This document shows, piece by piece, positions 45,317-54,783 of a DNA stretch of 64,000 nucleotides (the first letter of the stretch is position 1; each line of letters opens with the position of its first letter). The DNA comes from Arthrobacter sp. Bi83 (GTDB lineage Bacteria > Actinomycetota > Actinomycetes > Actinomycetales > Micrococcaceae), in assembly GCF_918698095.1 (NCBI RefSeq), contig NZ_CAKKLY010000001.1, positions 62,001-126,000 on the forward strand, given 5' to 3'. The translations under genes were made by a program, and so were the position numbers. Below the pieces are notes generated by a model. It saw only the letters and a program-made list of their open reading frames with translations. It was not told where the DNA came from and searched no databases.

Positions 45317-46803
45317 CGCAGCCCCCGCCCGAACGGGAGCGCACCGGCGACGAATGCAGCCCATTGCTGCCCCGCCAGCAGGCGCAATTCGACGAAGGCT
45401 CCCGCGGCCGCCGACTCCAGTTCCTGCCGGTGGCGGGCCAGGTCCTCCAAGGTCCCTGCAGTAACGGTCACGTAGGCAGCGGGCCTCACGTCTCCGTGGC
45501 CTGCGACGATCTCCTCCTCGCGCTGGGCGACCTCTTCTTCCTCAGCTCGTTGCTCTCGGGTCAGTGGCCTGTCGAAGCGGGTGTTGATGCGGCGCCTAGT
45601 TTCATGGGCCTCCTGGGCGGAGCGGATGTCCCGCAGCGCCTCAGTTGTGGGCACGGCCCGAATCACCTCCGTCACCGTGTGCCGGAAGTCGCCCACATAA
45701 ATCAGAGGATGGAGGAAACCCGGAGATACCTTCTGCCGTGGCCACTCAGCGATCCAGAACGTTTGATGAAAACCGGAATCCGTTCGTACGTATGTCCAGT
45801 GCTCTTCCACGGCCATGGGGCCTCCAGGCATGTTAGGCGGCATGGAGTCTCGGGGTTGTAATTCCTTCTTGGCCGGATTCCTTGCCCCGCTTGCGACGGC
45901 GGCAGGATCGAATGCGCCCCGAACGACGTCGAGGATTCCGCCTTCCGGCAGCCACTCCTCCACCTTGACGCTGTGCGTCCCCAGCGCTGTGGTCATGGCC
46001 TCAACCTCCAGACGAAGCACCCGTTCGACACCGACCAGTCCCCCGCCTGACTCTCTGATCCGGCGTCGCGCCTTGGCCATATCCACCACAAGTGCGATCA
46101 GGAGATCGTGGCTCATCGTGGAGCCGGCTGCAGAAATCAGATCCTCGTACGCGCGCTGGCCCCAAGTGAGTTCGCTCGAGACGCCCGGCGGCCGCGGGGA
46201 CGTCATTTCGTAGAAGTCCCGCAGGGCGGTGGACGGATACGGAACCGTGTAGTCCTGCACGGCGATTCTTGCGAGGCTTGTTCGCTGGGCCATGCCCGCC
46301 TGCACGCGGGACCACGCCTGCACGGCCCATGCTTTGTCGTCGCTGTCTAACAGCGCAAATGACCGGGTGCTGCAGCGAAGTACGGCTATCGCCTCCCTGC
46401 CGCGGGCGTCCACGATGAAACACTCCCCTCGCGAGGTCCGACGCAATTCCAGGTTCCCTAGCCCTCCAGGAAGCGCCAGCCGTCCGGCCAGGACTGCTCG
46501 TTCGGGTCTGGTCAGGAACCGTGTTTGTCCGGCTATGAATCGGTAGAAGAACAGGACGGCATGGCTGGCCCATACCGGGTACGGAATCCTTGAATACTGC
46601 AGCAGGCCAAGGAGCATCAGGACCAGCCACAACGGTCCCGACGCGAACAAGCCGATCGGTCCTTGAGATGCCGATGCCAGGCTTGCCACCACCACGCCGG
46701 CCGCGAGCAACAGCAATTGATACCATTTCAGTCCCATGAACAAGCCGCGGCGCTCATAGCGGGGGAAATTGACTGCCTCGAGGGTGCGTGAAGTTTCAGA
46801 CAT
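45313..46803 (-). CDS. SCO6880-family conjugation protein
   Basis: About 496 aa from ATG 46803. Two membrane helices near the N-terminus (LKWYQLLLLAAGVVVASLASA and LWLVLMLLGLLQYSRIPYPVWASHAV) resemble a PrgI/VirB3-like part. A long soluble region follows (SFALLDSDDKAWAVQAWSRVQAGMAQ..., VEEHWTYVRTDSGFHQTFWIAEWP) that is typical of the SCO6880 family, which acts with a VirB4 ATPase in actinobacterial type IV secretion. GGTGAG lies before the ATG; the upstream GTG at 46812 falls inside that ribosome site. It overlaps the genes on both sides. Confidence 0.8.
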   Translation of the reverse strand: MSETSRTLEAVNFPRYERRGLFMGLKWYQLLLLAAGVVVASLASASQGPIGLFASGPLWLVLMLLGLLQYSRIPYPVWASHAVLFFYRFIAGQTRFLTRPERAVLAGRLALPGGLGNLELRRTSRGECFIVDARGREAIAVLRCSTRSFALLDSDDKAWAVQAWSRVQAGMAQRTSLARIAVQDYTVPYPSTALRDFYEMTSPRPPGVSSELTWGQRAYEDLISAAGSTMSHDLLIALVVDMAKARRRIRESGGGLVGVERVLRLEVEAMTTALGTHSVKVEEWLPEGGILDVVRGAFDPAAVASGARNPAKKELQPRDSMPPNMPGGPMAVEEHWTYVRTDSGFHQTFWIAEWPRQKVSPGFLHPLIYVGDFRHTVTEVIRAVPTTEALRDIRSAQEAHETRRRINTRFDRPLTREQRAEEEEVAQREEEIVAGHGDVRPAAYVTVTAGTLEDLARHRQELESAAAGAFVELRLLAGQQWAAFVAGALPFGRGLR

Positions 46804-48187
46804 GGAACTCACCGTCGGTTGGGGGCTGGATTACTCCTGGCCGGTGGATGGGAGACTGGGTCGTCGGGGCGATCGGTGGCGCGCCGTTCGGTAGCTTCGA
46901 CGACGGCGGCTTTGGTGGCTCGCTAGGGGCCTTGCCCCCACTTCTGCTTCCCGATGCCGGTGCGCCCGGGGCCGGGCGCGGCTGTGCGCTGCTTCCCGGT
47001 GGCGAGGCTGGGCTGGCCGCCGTGGTGCCTGCGTCGAGCATCAACGCACCAGCGTTGCCAGCTGGCGCCGATGACGGCGTTGTACCCGTTGGCCCTCCCG
47101 GAACAGGGGCACCGGTCGGCAGCGTGCGGGTGGGAAATTGGTGACGACTCGACTGGATTGGGCGGGTCATCGACGAACGGCCAGCCATCCCTGCCAGAGT
47201 GAATCGCCCACCGGTTTGCCGGCTAATCTGCCGGGCGGTGAAGCTGGAGGTTCGAGTGAGGACGTGGCCACCACCGGCAGTTTGCGCGGCCGCGGCCAGC
47301 TCGCCTCCGGCGAAACTCACGAGCCGCAATGCCATCAGAGGCGCACCGCAGGCCAGTGCCATGCCCACAACACCAGCGGCCAGCCCGGCGAATGACTTCG
47401 AGTCGGCAAAGAGCTTGATGGCCACGGCGAGCACGGTCGCGGCCAGCGGTTTGGCGAGCAGCAACGCAACGACGATCTCGCACCACCGCCTTGCCCAGGT
47501 TTTCGTCTTCTCCCATGGCATCAGCATGAGCGCGACCGGGGCGACGGCGGCGAGCACGATCAGCGCGAAGGACCGGAAGATCATCGAACACATCAGGATG
47601 AACGCCAGGATCCACACTACGATCACGGCCATCACCGTGACGAAGACCGCCCCGGCCGCGCCGCCGGTGCTTCCCGGGGCCAAGGAAACGACGTTCCATT
47701 CCCGGCCGGAGTCCGCGGGGGCGCGCTCGAAGCCAAAGAGCCGCATGAACACCAGATAGGGATCCGTCCCCATGGAGTCGAGGAGTGCCGAAGCTGCAGA
47801 ATCGCCCACCTTCGTGAGCTGGCGGACGAGGTAAACGGCACCGGCCACCAGAGGAATGGCGGCCGCGCCGCCAACCAGGGCGCGCACCAGGCGGCGGGGT
47901 TGTTGGCTGATCAGACCGGACAGCAGCTGGAGGATCATGGCCACGACCAGCGGTGTCATCATGATGACAACCCACCAACTCGTCAGACCTTCGACCGCCG
48001 TCCATTGAGAATCATCAAGGTCGGAGACGCTAAACGCGCCCGTGATGAAGGACCATATCCAGGACGCGGTGCTCTGGAGTATGTTCGCGAAGAATGACGT
48101 GATGGAGCCTTGGACGCCGTCGTTCGCTTGTGAGACGAGACCGCAACCGGGCGGCCACCATCCGTCCAGGTCGCATTGAACCGGCAT
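46796..48187 (-). CDS. TrbL/VirB6-like channel protein
   Basis: 463 aa. About six membrane helices in residues 30-290 (VVIMMTPLVVAMILQLLSGL, GAAAIPLVAGAVYLVRQL, GAVFVTVMAVIVVWILAFILMCSMIFRSFALIVLAAVAPVALM, LLLAKPLAATVLAVAI) and a Pro/Ser/Ala-rich cytoplasmic tail match TrbL/VirB6-type polytopic proteins, which form the inner-membrane part of the mating channel. The tail (RPAPGAPASGSRSGGKAPSEPP) is low in complexity. It lies between the VirB2-like small gene and the SCO6880 gene and overlaps the latter. Confidence 0.8.
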   Translation of the reverse strand: MPVQCDLDGWWPPGCGLVSQANDGVQGSITSFFANILQSTASWIWSFITGAFSVSDLDDSQWTAVEGLTSWWVVIMMTPLVVAMILQLLSGLISQQPRRLVRALVGGAAAIPLVAGAVYLVRQLTKVGDSAASALLDSMGTDPYLVFMRLFGFERAPADSGREWNVVSLAPGSTGGAAGAVFVTVMAVIVVWILAFILMCSMIFRSFALIVLAAVAPVALMLMPWEKTKTWARRWCEIVVALLLAKPLAATVLAVAIKLFADSKSFAGLAAGVVGMALACGAPLMALRLVSFAGGELAAAAQTAGGGHVLTRTSSFTARQISRQTGGRFTLAGMAGRSSMTRPIQSSRHQFPTRTLPTGAPVPGGPTGTTPSSAPAGNAGALMLDAGTTAASPASPPGSSAQPRPAPGAPASGSRSGGKAPSEPPKPPSSKLPNGAPPIAPTTQSPIHRPGVIQPPTDGEFHV

Positions 48188-48199
48188 GACTGACTGGAC

Positions 48200-48499
48200 C
48201 TAAAATCCGAGATTGAACGCCGACTGGGACCAGAGAATGTAGCCATTGATCCCGCCGAGTATCGCGGCCACCGGTCCTGTCCAAAGCAGGATCATGCCAC
48301 CACCCGAAGCGAGCCTCGATGACTGGCTGAGCTTGCCTGCGAGGAGCATGGCGGCTCCGACGATCGCCACAATCGCGATCACAATGAAGGCTCCGACCAG
48401 GATGCCTCCGCCGATCAGTTTGAGCGATTCGAGAAAAGGGAAGTTCGTGTTTGGGGTGATGCCAGGATCCACCGCTGCCAGAAACATCGCGCGCTCCAT
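48200..48499 (-). CDS. VirB2/TrbC-like small membrane protein
   Basis: 99 aa with two strong helices (LIGGGILVGAFIVIAIVAIVGAAMLLAGKL and GGGMILLWTGPVAAILGGINGYILW) joined by a short basic loop. Two-helix, ~100-residue proteins placed first in such operons are the pilin-like or channel subunit (VirB2/TrbC type). Start and family are inferred from position and shape rather than motif. It lies 12 bp upstream of the TrbL/VirB6-like gene and is the first clear gene of the minus-strand transfer operon. Confidence 0.65.
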   Translation of the reverse strand: MERAMFLAAVDPGITPNTNFPFLESLKLIGGGILVGAFIVIAIVAIVGAAMLLAGKLSQSSRLASGGGMILLWTGPVAAILGGINGYILWSQSAFNLGF

Positions 48500-48742
48500 C
48501 TGTCGTCTTCCAAGGGAATGAGGGGTTTGGGCTCACGACTTCATGGAGGTGGCGGGACGGGACGACATGACCGCACTGCTTAGTCGCGGCCGTTGAGGCA
48601 ACTTCTGCGCGGTTTACTGTCCGGACTAGCTACAACCCCCGCCGAACCAGACGCAGTTTCGGCCGACGGGGTAAAGTCTGTTCTCGAAACCGTACAAGCA
48701 TTTCAGCCGGGAGGCCTCTGATTTAGGAAACACCCCCGAGGC

Positions 48743-49287
48743 ATGGAGCAGCAGCAGGAGGACTACCAAGTCTTAGTCCAGCAGCTCGGCGGCTCTGTCG
48801 TTGCTGCATATTCGGACAATGACCACAGCGCATACTCAGGCAAACCTCGTCCCGGCTACCTGGCGCTTGATGTCGGCACTCATACGGTGAAGGCTGGCCA
48901 CTTTGACCTGGCTACACTGTCCGGCCGCGCAGTCGCTAAGACGCTCGCTGCATGGGCAGTGTACGAGGTCGAAACGTCCGCTGACCGGGTGAAAGCAACC
49001 AAGCTTCAGGCGGCCAAGGCAGGCACGTCGTCCGGTGGTAACCGCGCCTATGGCTGGAATCAGAACGGCATGACGCTCAGCGAGACAGAGGCTCCCATCG
49101 TCCGCGAGATAGAGGACGGATTCAAAAAGATCGCGCTCGACTTAAACGCCGGTCGATCCCCGCGGCCAAGGGCAAGATGTGTACAGCCATCAACGGCGCC
49201 AAACTCAAACGCCGCTATGGCATCCGAGAGCACAACGGCAAGCGTACGAAGCAGCCTGGACTCCCCTTACTCCGCAGTAGGTTCTAG
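48743..49287 (+). pseudogene. Serine recombinase, decayed
   Basis: The frame has pieces of a large serine recombinase: VAAYSDNDHSAYSGKPRPGYL, then after an internal deletion HFDLATLSGRAVAKTLAAWAVYEVE, RVKATKLQAAKAG, YGWNQNGMTLSETEAPIVREI. About 49158 the reading frame shifts and continues as IPAAKGKMCTAINGAKLKRRYGIREHNGKR before a stop at 49285-49287. The catalytic N-terminus and the middle are missing. It lies between the transfer operon and the kdp cluster, so it may be the remnant of the event that joined them. Confidence 0.8.
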
Positions 49288-49305
49288 TTTCGGGAAGAAC
49301 GCTTA

Positions 49306-49445
49306 TTCGAACATATATTCCCATTAGCCCTCAGCGTGTCTTGGCATGCTGACCTGCGGGTTTTCTTTGAGGACGCCTGTCCTTTTCGAAGCAAAGGCTG
49401 TCACGAGGGACCGACAGGATTGAGAATCGAATGTTTATTCTCATT
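49306..49445 (+). repeat. Pair of 20-bp AT-rich direct repeats
   Basis: TTCGAACATATATTCCCATT (49306-49325) and ATCGAATGTTTATTCTCATT (49426-49445) match at most positions and lie 120 bp apart, directly after the recombinase remnant. They may be crossover or binding sites of that recombinase. 49328-49976 otherwise holds no convincing gene. Confidence 0.4.
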
Positions 49446-49976
49446 GAGAGGGAGAACATGAGCCCGGAAGTGGTGCCCTTTTCGCCTTTGGCTGGTCGCT
49501 CACGGCTCGGCTCATGCTTGGCCCAGGGCGGCTCAGGTGGGCGGTGATGGTCTACTGGTGGATGTTTCCTTCAAGGTTCTGGGATGCTCGGCGCGTTCAA
49601 TTACTGTGGCGGAGGACGCCCCCTCACCGGTCAGTTCAGGGGAGGGGTGCCCTGGGATGCTTCTGACTATGTCAACCCCTTCTTGGCCTCGGCTGGACGA
49701 TCGCAGAATCTATATCTGGCCCCCCGCAGCCGTAGAGCGGTTCTGCCTCTCTCGGGCTTAGCCTTCTCCGTGGCCAGTTCAGGACGACGAAGAAGAGAAC
49801 CATCGCCGTCACGCCCCTTGGCCTCCGGCTCTGCACAAACGCCCCGGTCCGCTTAGACCGCCCGAATGAATCACGGCCTGAAGCGGGCATCCTGACGAAT
49901 TCAGCACCTCACTGGGACTGAACGTGACGCGCAGGGCGGTGCTCGGGTGGGCCGGATGTGACCTCATTGAGCGGGT
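49446..49976. other. Upstream region of the kdp cluster, no clear gene
   Basis: A 29-codon frame at 49458 (MSPEVVPFSPLAGRSRLGSC..) has a good GAGGGAGAAC site but no family; it may be a relic 5' end. Larger frames at 49537 and 49672 look like chance. Confidence 0.4.
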
Positions 49977-50031
49977 GCCGTAAAGAGGCCATCAATATTT
50001 TGGTCTGCGGCGTAAAGATAGCGTCAAGACG
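49977..50031 (+). promoter_or_regulatory. 11-bp-periodic repeats upstream of kdp, candidate KdpE boxes
   Basis: On a fixed 11-bp grid: GCCGTAAAGAG (49977), GCCATCAATAT (49988), an unrelated unit (49999), GCGTAAAGATA (50010) and GCGTCAAGACG (50021). Tandem sites one helical turn apart are how OmpR-family regulators such as KdpE bind. A TTGACT at 50056-50061 could be the -35 element. The same motif precedes the APC transporter at 58200. Confidence 0.6.
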
Positions 50032-50103
50032 GCCGTTCGGGGTGGATTTGGGGGGTTGACTGGCCATATCCGCTGTGGATGGCTTTGTCGAAAGGACTTT
50101 GTG

Positions 50104-50223
50104 ATGGCTGATGTGGCTGTCGTTGCGATTCTCGTGGCGTGTATGGGTTTCGTGGTGTGGATTAGCGAGTTGGTGTCCAAATTGGTCGGCGCCCTGGGCG
50201 ACGGGACGGGGACCGGCCGGTGA
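50104..50223 (+). CDS. 39-aa single-helix membrane peptide upstream of kdpF
   Basis: MADVAVVAILVACMGFVVWI is one membrane helix, followed by SELVSKLVGALGDGTGTGR. Its stop (TGA 50221-50223) overlaps the GTG start of kdpF, so the two are translationally coupled. Small single-helix proteins at this place are seen in some actinobacterial kdp operons but have no assigned role; a KdpF-like stabiliser is a guess. Confidence 0.5.
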   Translation: MADVAVVAILVACMGFVVWISELVSKLVGALGDGTGTGR

Positions 50224-50318
50224 CTTTCGACGCCGTGATGTGGTTTGTTCTGCTCGGGTCTGGCCTGGCTTTGCTCGGGTACCTGGTCGCAGCCCTGCTG
50301 CATCCCGAGAAGTGGTGA
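50220..50318 (+). CDS. kdpF: KdpF, small subunit of the Kdp potassium pump
   Basis: 32 aa, GTG start. MWFVLLGSGLALLGYLVAALLHPEKW is one helix ending in the typical KdpF tail (YLVxALLxPEKF/W). KdpF stabilises the KdpABC complex. It is followed 7 bp later by kdpA. Confidence 0.85.
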   Translation: MTFDAVMWFVLLGSGLALLGYLVAALLHPEKW

Positions 50319-50325
50319 GCCGGAC

Positions 50326-51993
50326 ATGACATTCAATACCGTTTCGTTCCTTGTTCAGGTCGGTGTCCTGATCCTGGCCCTGGCCCTGCTGCACAAACCG
50401 CTCGGGGTCTATATGACCGGCGTTTTCACCGGCACGACAAACGCCCGCCCTGAACGGTTGTTCTACCGGCTCGCCGGCGTTGATGCCGACGCCGACCAGA
50501 AATGGTCGATATACCTACGCAGCGTCCTGGTGTTTTCGGCCGTGTCGATTCTCGTGGTGTTCGGGCTGCAGCGGCTCCAGGGTGTGCTGCCCGGCAACAA
50601 CGGCCTTGCCGGGGTCGACCCGTGGGTTGCGATGAACACGGCCATTTCCTTTGTCACCAACACGAACTGGCAGACCTACGTTCCGGAGGCGACGGTCGGG
50701 ATTGTCGTGCAGATGTGCCTGCTGGCGGTGCAGAACTTTCTCTCGGCCGCGGTCGGCGTCGTGGTGGTGCTTGCGCTGATCCGGGGCATCACCCGGACCA
50801 GGACGGACCGGTTGGGAAATTTCTGGGTCGATTTGGCGCGGACCTCGTTCCGTCTTCTGCTGCCGTTGGCCGTCCTGGCGGCCGTCACCATGGTGCTCGG
50901 GGGAGTGGTGCAGAATTTCTGGGCCACGGATGTGGTCAACCAGGCCACCGGAGTCCAGCAGAGCATCCCGGGTGGCCCGGTTGCTTCACAGGAGGCGATC
51001 AAGATCTTGGGGACCAATGGCGGCGGCTACTTCAACGCGAACTCCGCCCATCCGTTTGAGAACCCGAGCGTCTTTATCAGTCTCTTCCAGGTCTTCCTGT
51101 TGCTGCTTATTCCCTCCGCGCTGCCCTACACGTATGGGCGGATGGTCGGGGACCAGCGCCAGGGTTACACGATCGCTGCCGTCATGGGGACACTCTGGCT
51201 GGCCTCCACGGTCCTGATGGGATGGGGTGTGGCGGCAGCGCAGGGAAGTGCTACGGCTGCGGCCGGCGGGCTGGGGGAGGGTTTCGAGCAACGCTTTGGC
51301 GGCGCGCCGAGCGCCATTTACGCGGCCGCGACCACCCTTACTTCCACCGGAGCGGTGAATGTCGCGCATGACTCCCTGCCGCCGCTGGCCGGCGGGACGG
51401 CGATGCTGAACATGATGCTCGGTGAGGTCGCCCCGGGGGGTACCGGCTCGGGCCTGTACGGCATGCTGATCCTGGCCATCATCGCCGTGTTCATCGCCGG
51501 CCTGATGGTGGGGAGGACTCCGGAGTTCTTGGGCAAGAGGATCGGCCCCCGGGAGATGAAGCTGGCAGCGATGTATATCCTGGTCACCCCGGCCCTGGTT
51601 CTTGCCCTGACGGGCCTCACTGTCCTCGTTCCTGAGCAGGTGGCCAACGCTCCGTCCTCGGGGCCGCACAAGTTCAGCGAGATCCTCTACGCCTTCACCT
51701 CCGGGGCAAACAACAACGGCTCGGCGTTCGGCGGTATCACCACCTCAGGTCCCTACCTGTCGGCCCTGCTGGGCGTGGCGATGCTGCTGGGCCGGTTCCT
51801 GCCCATCGTCCTGGTCCTGGCGCTGGCCGGATCCCTCGCCCAGCAGCGCCGCATCCCGCAATCCTCCGGGACCGTGCCGACCCACGGGTGGCTGTTCGGG
51901 TCCCTGCTCCTGGCAGTGACGGTGATCCTGACCGCCTTGAGCTACTTCCCGGCCCTGGCCTTGGGGCCCCTGGCAGAAGGACTTATCCGATGA
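50326..51993 (+). CDS. kdpA: KdpA, potassium-translocating subunit
   Basis: 555 aa, close to E. coli KdpA (557). About ten helices and the four pore loops are readable, including [39 protein letters not shown] and GANNNGSAF, which carry the selectivity-filter glycines. ATG 50326 fits the usual N-terminus ([12 protein letters not shown]); an upstream open frame to 50245 overlaps kdpF. Its stop overlaps the kdpB start (ATGA). It binds K+ at the outer face and passes it to KdpB. Confidence 0.97.
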   Translation: MTFNTVSFLVQVGVLILALALLHKPLGVYMTGVFTGTTNARPERLFYRLAGVDADADQKWSIYLRSVLVFSAVSILVVFGLQRLQGVLPGNNGLAGVDPWVAMNTAISFVTNTNWQTYVPEATVGIVVQMCLLAVQNFLSAAVGVVVVLALIRGITRTRTDRLGNFWVDLARTSFRLLLPLAVLAAVTMVLGGVVQNFWATDVVNQATGVQQSIPGGPVASQEAIKILGTNGGGYFNANSAHPFENPSVFISLFQVFLLLLIPSALPYTYGRMVGDQRQGYTIAAVMGTLWLASTVLMGWGVAAAQGSATAAAGGLGEGFEQRFGGAPSAIYAAATTLTSTGAVNVAHDSLPPLAGGTAMLNMMLGEVAPGGTGSGLYGMLILAIIAVFIAGLMVGRTPEFLGKRIGPREMKLAAMYILVTPALVLALTGLTVLVPEQVANAPSSGPHKFSEILYAFTSGANNNGSAFGGITTSGPYLSALLGVAMLLGRFLPIVLVLALAGSLAQQRRIPQSSGTVPTHGWLFGSLLLAVTVILTALSYFPALALGPLAEGLIR

Positions 51994-54128
51994 CCCCGCA
52001 ACGGGCAGATCTCCTCGTACCCACCCTCGCCGACGGCAATCCCCTCGGTACTCCGGGCGAGCACAAGCACCACACCAAGAAGCCGGCCCGGCTGACCCTA
52101 GCCTCCGTCCTGGAGGCCCTCCCATTGGCGGTCCGCAAACTCGCGCCGCGCCAGATGGTCCACTCACCGGTTATGTTCACGGTCCTGGCCGGGGCGGTGC
52201 TGTGCACTGCGATATGCATCGTCCGGCCGACGTTCTTCGGCATCGCCGTGACCGCCTGGCTGTGGCTGACCGTGCTGTTCGGAACGCTCTCGGAGGCCAT
52301 CGCTGAGGGCCGCGGCAAGGCACAGGCCGACAGCCTGCGCGCCAGCCGGCAGGGCGTGATCGCCCACCGGCGCCTCGATGACGGTTCCACCGTGGACGTC
52401 GCCGGAACCGATCTGACGAAGGGCGACCTGGTGGTCTGCGAGGCAGGGGACACCATCCCCTCCGACGGCGAAATCATCGAGGGCCTGGCCAGCGTGGACG
52501 AATCCACCATCACCGGCGAATCCGCCCCGGTGATCAGGGAATCCGGCGGCGACCGCTCCTCAGTCACCGGCGGCACCAGGGTCCTGTCCGACCGGATCGT
52601 GATCCGCATCACGGCCGAACCCGGCCAGACCTTCATCGACCGGATGATCAGGCTGGTCGAGGGCGCCGTGCGGCAGAGAACCCCCAACGAAATCGCGTTG
52701 AACGTGCTGCTGGTCTCCCTGACCATCGTCTTTGTCCTGGTCACCATGGCCCTGGCCCCCTTCGCGGCGCTGGCCGGAGCGACACCGTCGCCCATCGTCC
52801 TGGTCGCGCTGCTGGTCTGCCTGATCCCGACGACCATCGGCGCCCTCGTGCCGGCCATCGGCATCGCCGGAATGGACCGGCTGGTCCAGCACAACGTCCT
52901 GGCCACCTCCGGGCGTGCCGTCGAAACCGCCGGCGACATCACCACCCTCCTGCTGGACAAGACCGGGACCATCACCTACGGCAACCGCCGGGCCGTGAAC
53001 TTCCTCGCCGCCGAGGGCACCGGCAAGGAGACGCTGATCAGGATTGCCCGGCTCTCGAGCCTGGCCGACGCCACGCCGGAGGGCCGCTCCATCATCGATC
53101 TGGCCGCCGAGCAGGGAATCACCTCACCGTCGCTGGAAGAGCTGCAGCGAACCACGGACGGCTTCGACGTCGCAGAGTTCAGCGCCACCACACGGATGAG
53201 CGGCTTGGACCTGGACGGACAGATGATCCGCAAGGGGGCAGGTTCGGCCGTGACGGCCTTCGTCAAGGAATTCGGCGGGTCCGTTCCGCCGGAGATCGAC
53301 GGCTACGTCCAGGCCATCTCGGCCCAGGGCGGTACCCCGCTCCTGGTCGCCCGCATTGATCCCGCCGTGCACGACGGCGCCCGGGCCCGGGTGCTGGGGG
53401 TCATTCATCTGGCCGATGTGGTCAAGCCCGGCATGCGGGACCGTTTCACCGAGCTGCGCCGGATGGGCATCAGGACCGTCATGATCACCGGCGACAACCC
53501 GGTGACCGCATCCGCCATCGCCGCCGAGGCCGGCGTGGATGACTACCTTGCCGAGGCCACACCGGAAGACAAACTCGCCGTCATCAAGAAAGAGCAGGAC
53601 GCAGGACGCCTGGTGGCGATGACCGGAGACGGCACCAACGATGCCCCCGCGCTGGCAGCAGCCGACGTCGGGGTGGCCATGAACTCGGGAACCCCGGCCG
53701 CCAAGGAGGCGGCCAACATGGTGGATCTGGATTCAGACCCGACCAAGCTCATCAACATTGTTGGTATCGGAAAGCAGTTGCTCATCACGCGCGGGTCACT
53801 GACTACCTTTTCCGTCGCGAACGACGTCGCGAAGTATTTCGCCATCGTCCCCGCCCTGTTCACTGCCACGTTCCCGGGGCTGGGCCTGCTGAACATCATG
53901 GGCCTGTCCACGCCCGCCTCGGCCATCCTCTCGGCGGTGATCTTCAACGCCCTGATCATCATCGCCCTGGTCCCGCTGGCCCTGAAAGGGGTCAGGTACC
54001 GCGCCGTCTCGGCGCAGCAGGCCCTGGCCCGGAACCTGCTGATCTACGGGCTCGGCGGCCTGATCGCACCGTTCATCGGCATCAAGATCATCGACCTGTT
54101 CATCTCTCTCATCCCCGGCATCGGCTAG
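51990..54128 (+). CDS. kdpB: KdpB, P-type ATPase subunit
   Basis: 712 aa. The phosphorylation motif DKTGT (Asp323), the actuator motif TGES in STITGESAP, and the hinge [10 protein letters not shown] with the later [19 protein letters not shown] are all intact. It hydrolyses ATP to drive K+ uptake by KdpA. The start at 51990 overlaps the kdpA stop, while the N-terminal ~50 residues ([12 protein letters not shown]) are basic as usual. Length and motifs are normal. Confidence 0.97.
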   Translation: MTPQRADLLVPTLADGNPLGTPGEHKHHTKKPARLTLASVLEALPLAVRKLAPRQMVHSPVMFTVLAGAVLCTAICIVRPTFFGIAVTAWLWLTVLFGTLSEAIAEGRGKAQADSLRASRQGVIAHRRLDDGSTVDVAGTDLTKGDLVVCEAGDTIPSDGEIIEGLASVDESTITGESAPVIRESGGDRSSVTGGTRVLSDRIVIRITAEPGQTFIDRMIRLVEGAVRQRTPNEIALNVLLVSLTIVFVLVTMALAPFAALAGATPSPIVLVALLVCLIPTTIGALVPAIGIAGMDRLVQHNVLATSGRAVETAGDITTLLLDKTGTITYGNRRAVNFLAAEGTGKETLIRIARLSSLADATPEGRSIIDLAAEQGITSPSLEELQRTTDGFDVAEFSATTRMSGLDLDGQMIRKGAGSAVTAFVKEFGGSVPPEIDGYVQAISAQGGTPLLVARIDPAVHDGARARVLGVIHLADVVKPGMRDRFTELRRMGIRTVMITGDNPVTASAIAAEAGVDDYLAEATPEDKLAVIKKEQDAGRLVAMTGDGTNDAPALAAADVGVAMNSGTPAAKEAANMVDLDSDPTKLINIVGIGKQLLITRGSLTTFSVANDVAKYFAIVPALFTATFPGLGLLNIMGLSTPASAILSAVIFNALIIIALVPLALKGVRYRAVSAQQALARNLLIYGLGGLIAPFIGIKIIDLFISLIPGIG

Positions 54129-54140
54129 GAGCAACGCACC

Positions 54141-54740
54141 GTGAACACCTTTCTCGGCTACCTCAGGCAGGCAGGAACCGCCGTCCGGTTCCTGGCCCTG
54201 GCAACCCTTGTCCTGGGCCTGCTCTACCCGATCTCGGTCTTCGGCCTGGGCCAGGTCCTCGCCCCGGCCCAGGCCAACGGCTCGATCTTGAAGGATCCCG
54301 CCGGGCACCCGGCCGCGTCCGCCCTGATCGCCCAGACGTCCGCGGACGATCAGGGCGCCCAGGACCCGAAATGGTTCCACGCCCGCCCGTCCGCGGTGAA
54401 ATGGGATCCGGCCTCATCCTCGGCCAGCAACCTCGGACCCAACGACCCGAACCTGACGAAGAATATCGAAGCCGCCAGGAAGACTGTTGCCGCTGCTGAG
54501 GGCACCGACCCGGCACGGGTGCCCGCCGACGCGGTCACCGCCAGCGGCTCCGGGCTGGACCCCTCCATCTCGGTGGCCTACGCACGCCTGCAGGTTCCCC
54601 GGGTCGCAGCGGCACACAGGCTAAGCGATGGCGACCTCCTGGCCCTGATCCAACGGAACACCACCTCTGGACTCGAAGCCTTCCTGGGCCAGCCTTCGGT
54701 GAACGTCACGACCCTGAATCTCGACCTCGCCGCCCGTTAA
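54141..54740 (+). CDS. kdpC: KdpC, accessory subunit
   Basis: 199 aa with one N-terminal helix (FLALATLVLGLLYPISVFGLGQVL), then the KdpC periplasmic domain: SASNLGPNDPNLTKNI, DAVTASGSGLDPSISVAYARLQVPRVA, and a C-terminal VNVTTLNLDL. It stabilises the pump and may raise K+ affinity. It is 12 bp after kdpB. Confidence 0.95.
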   Translation: MNTFLGYLRQAGTAVRFLALATLVLGLLYPISVFGLGQVLAPAQANGSILKDPAGHPAASALIAQTSADDQGAQDPKWFHARPSAVKWDPASSSASNLGPNDPNLTKNIEAARKTVAAAEGTDPARVPADAVTASGSGLDPSISVAYARLQVPRVAAAHRLSDGDLLALIQRNTTSGLEAFLGQPSVNVTTLNLDLAAR

Positions 54741-54783
54741 CGGCCAGCACAAACCAACAAGCCACCAGTGAAAGAATGACGGC

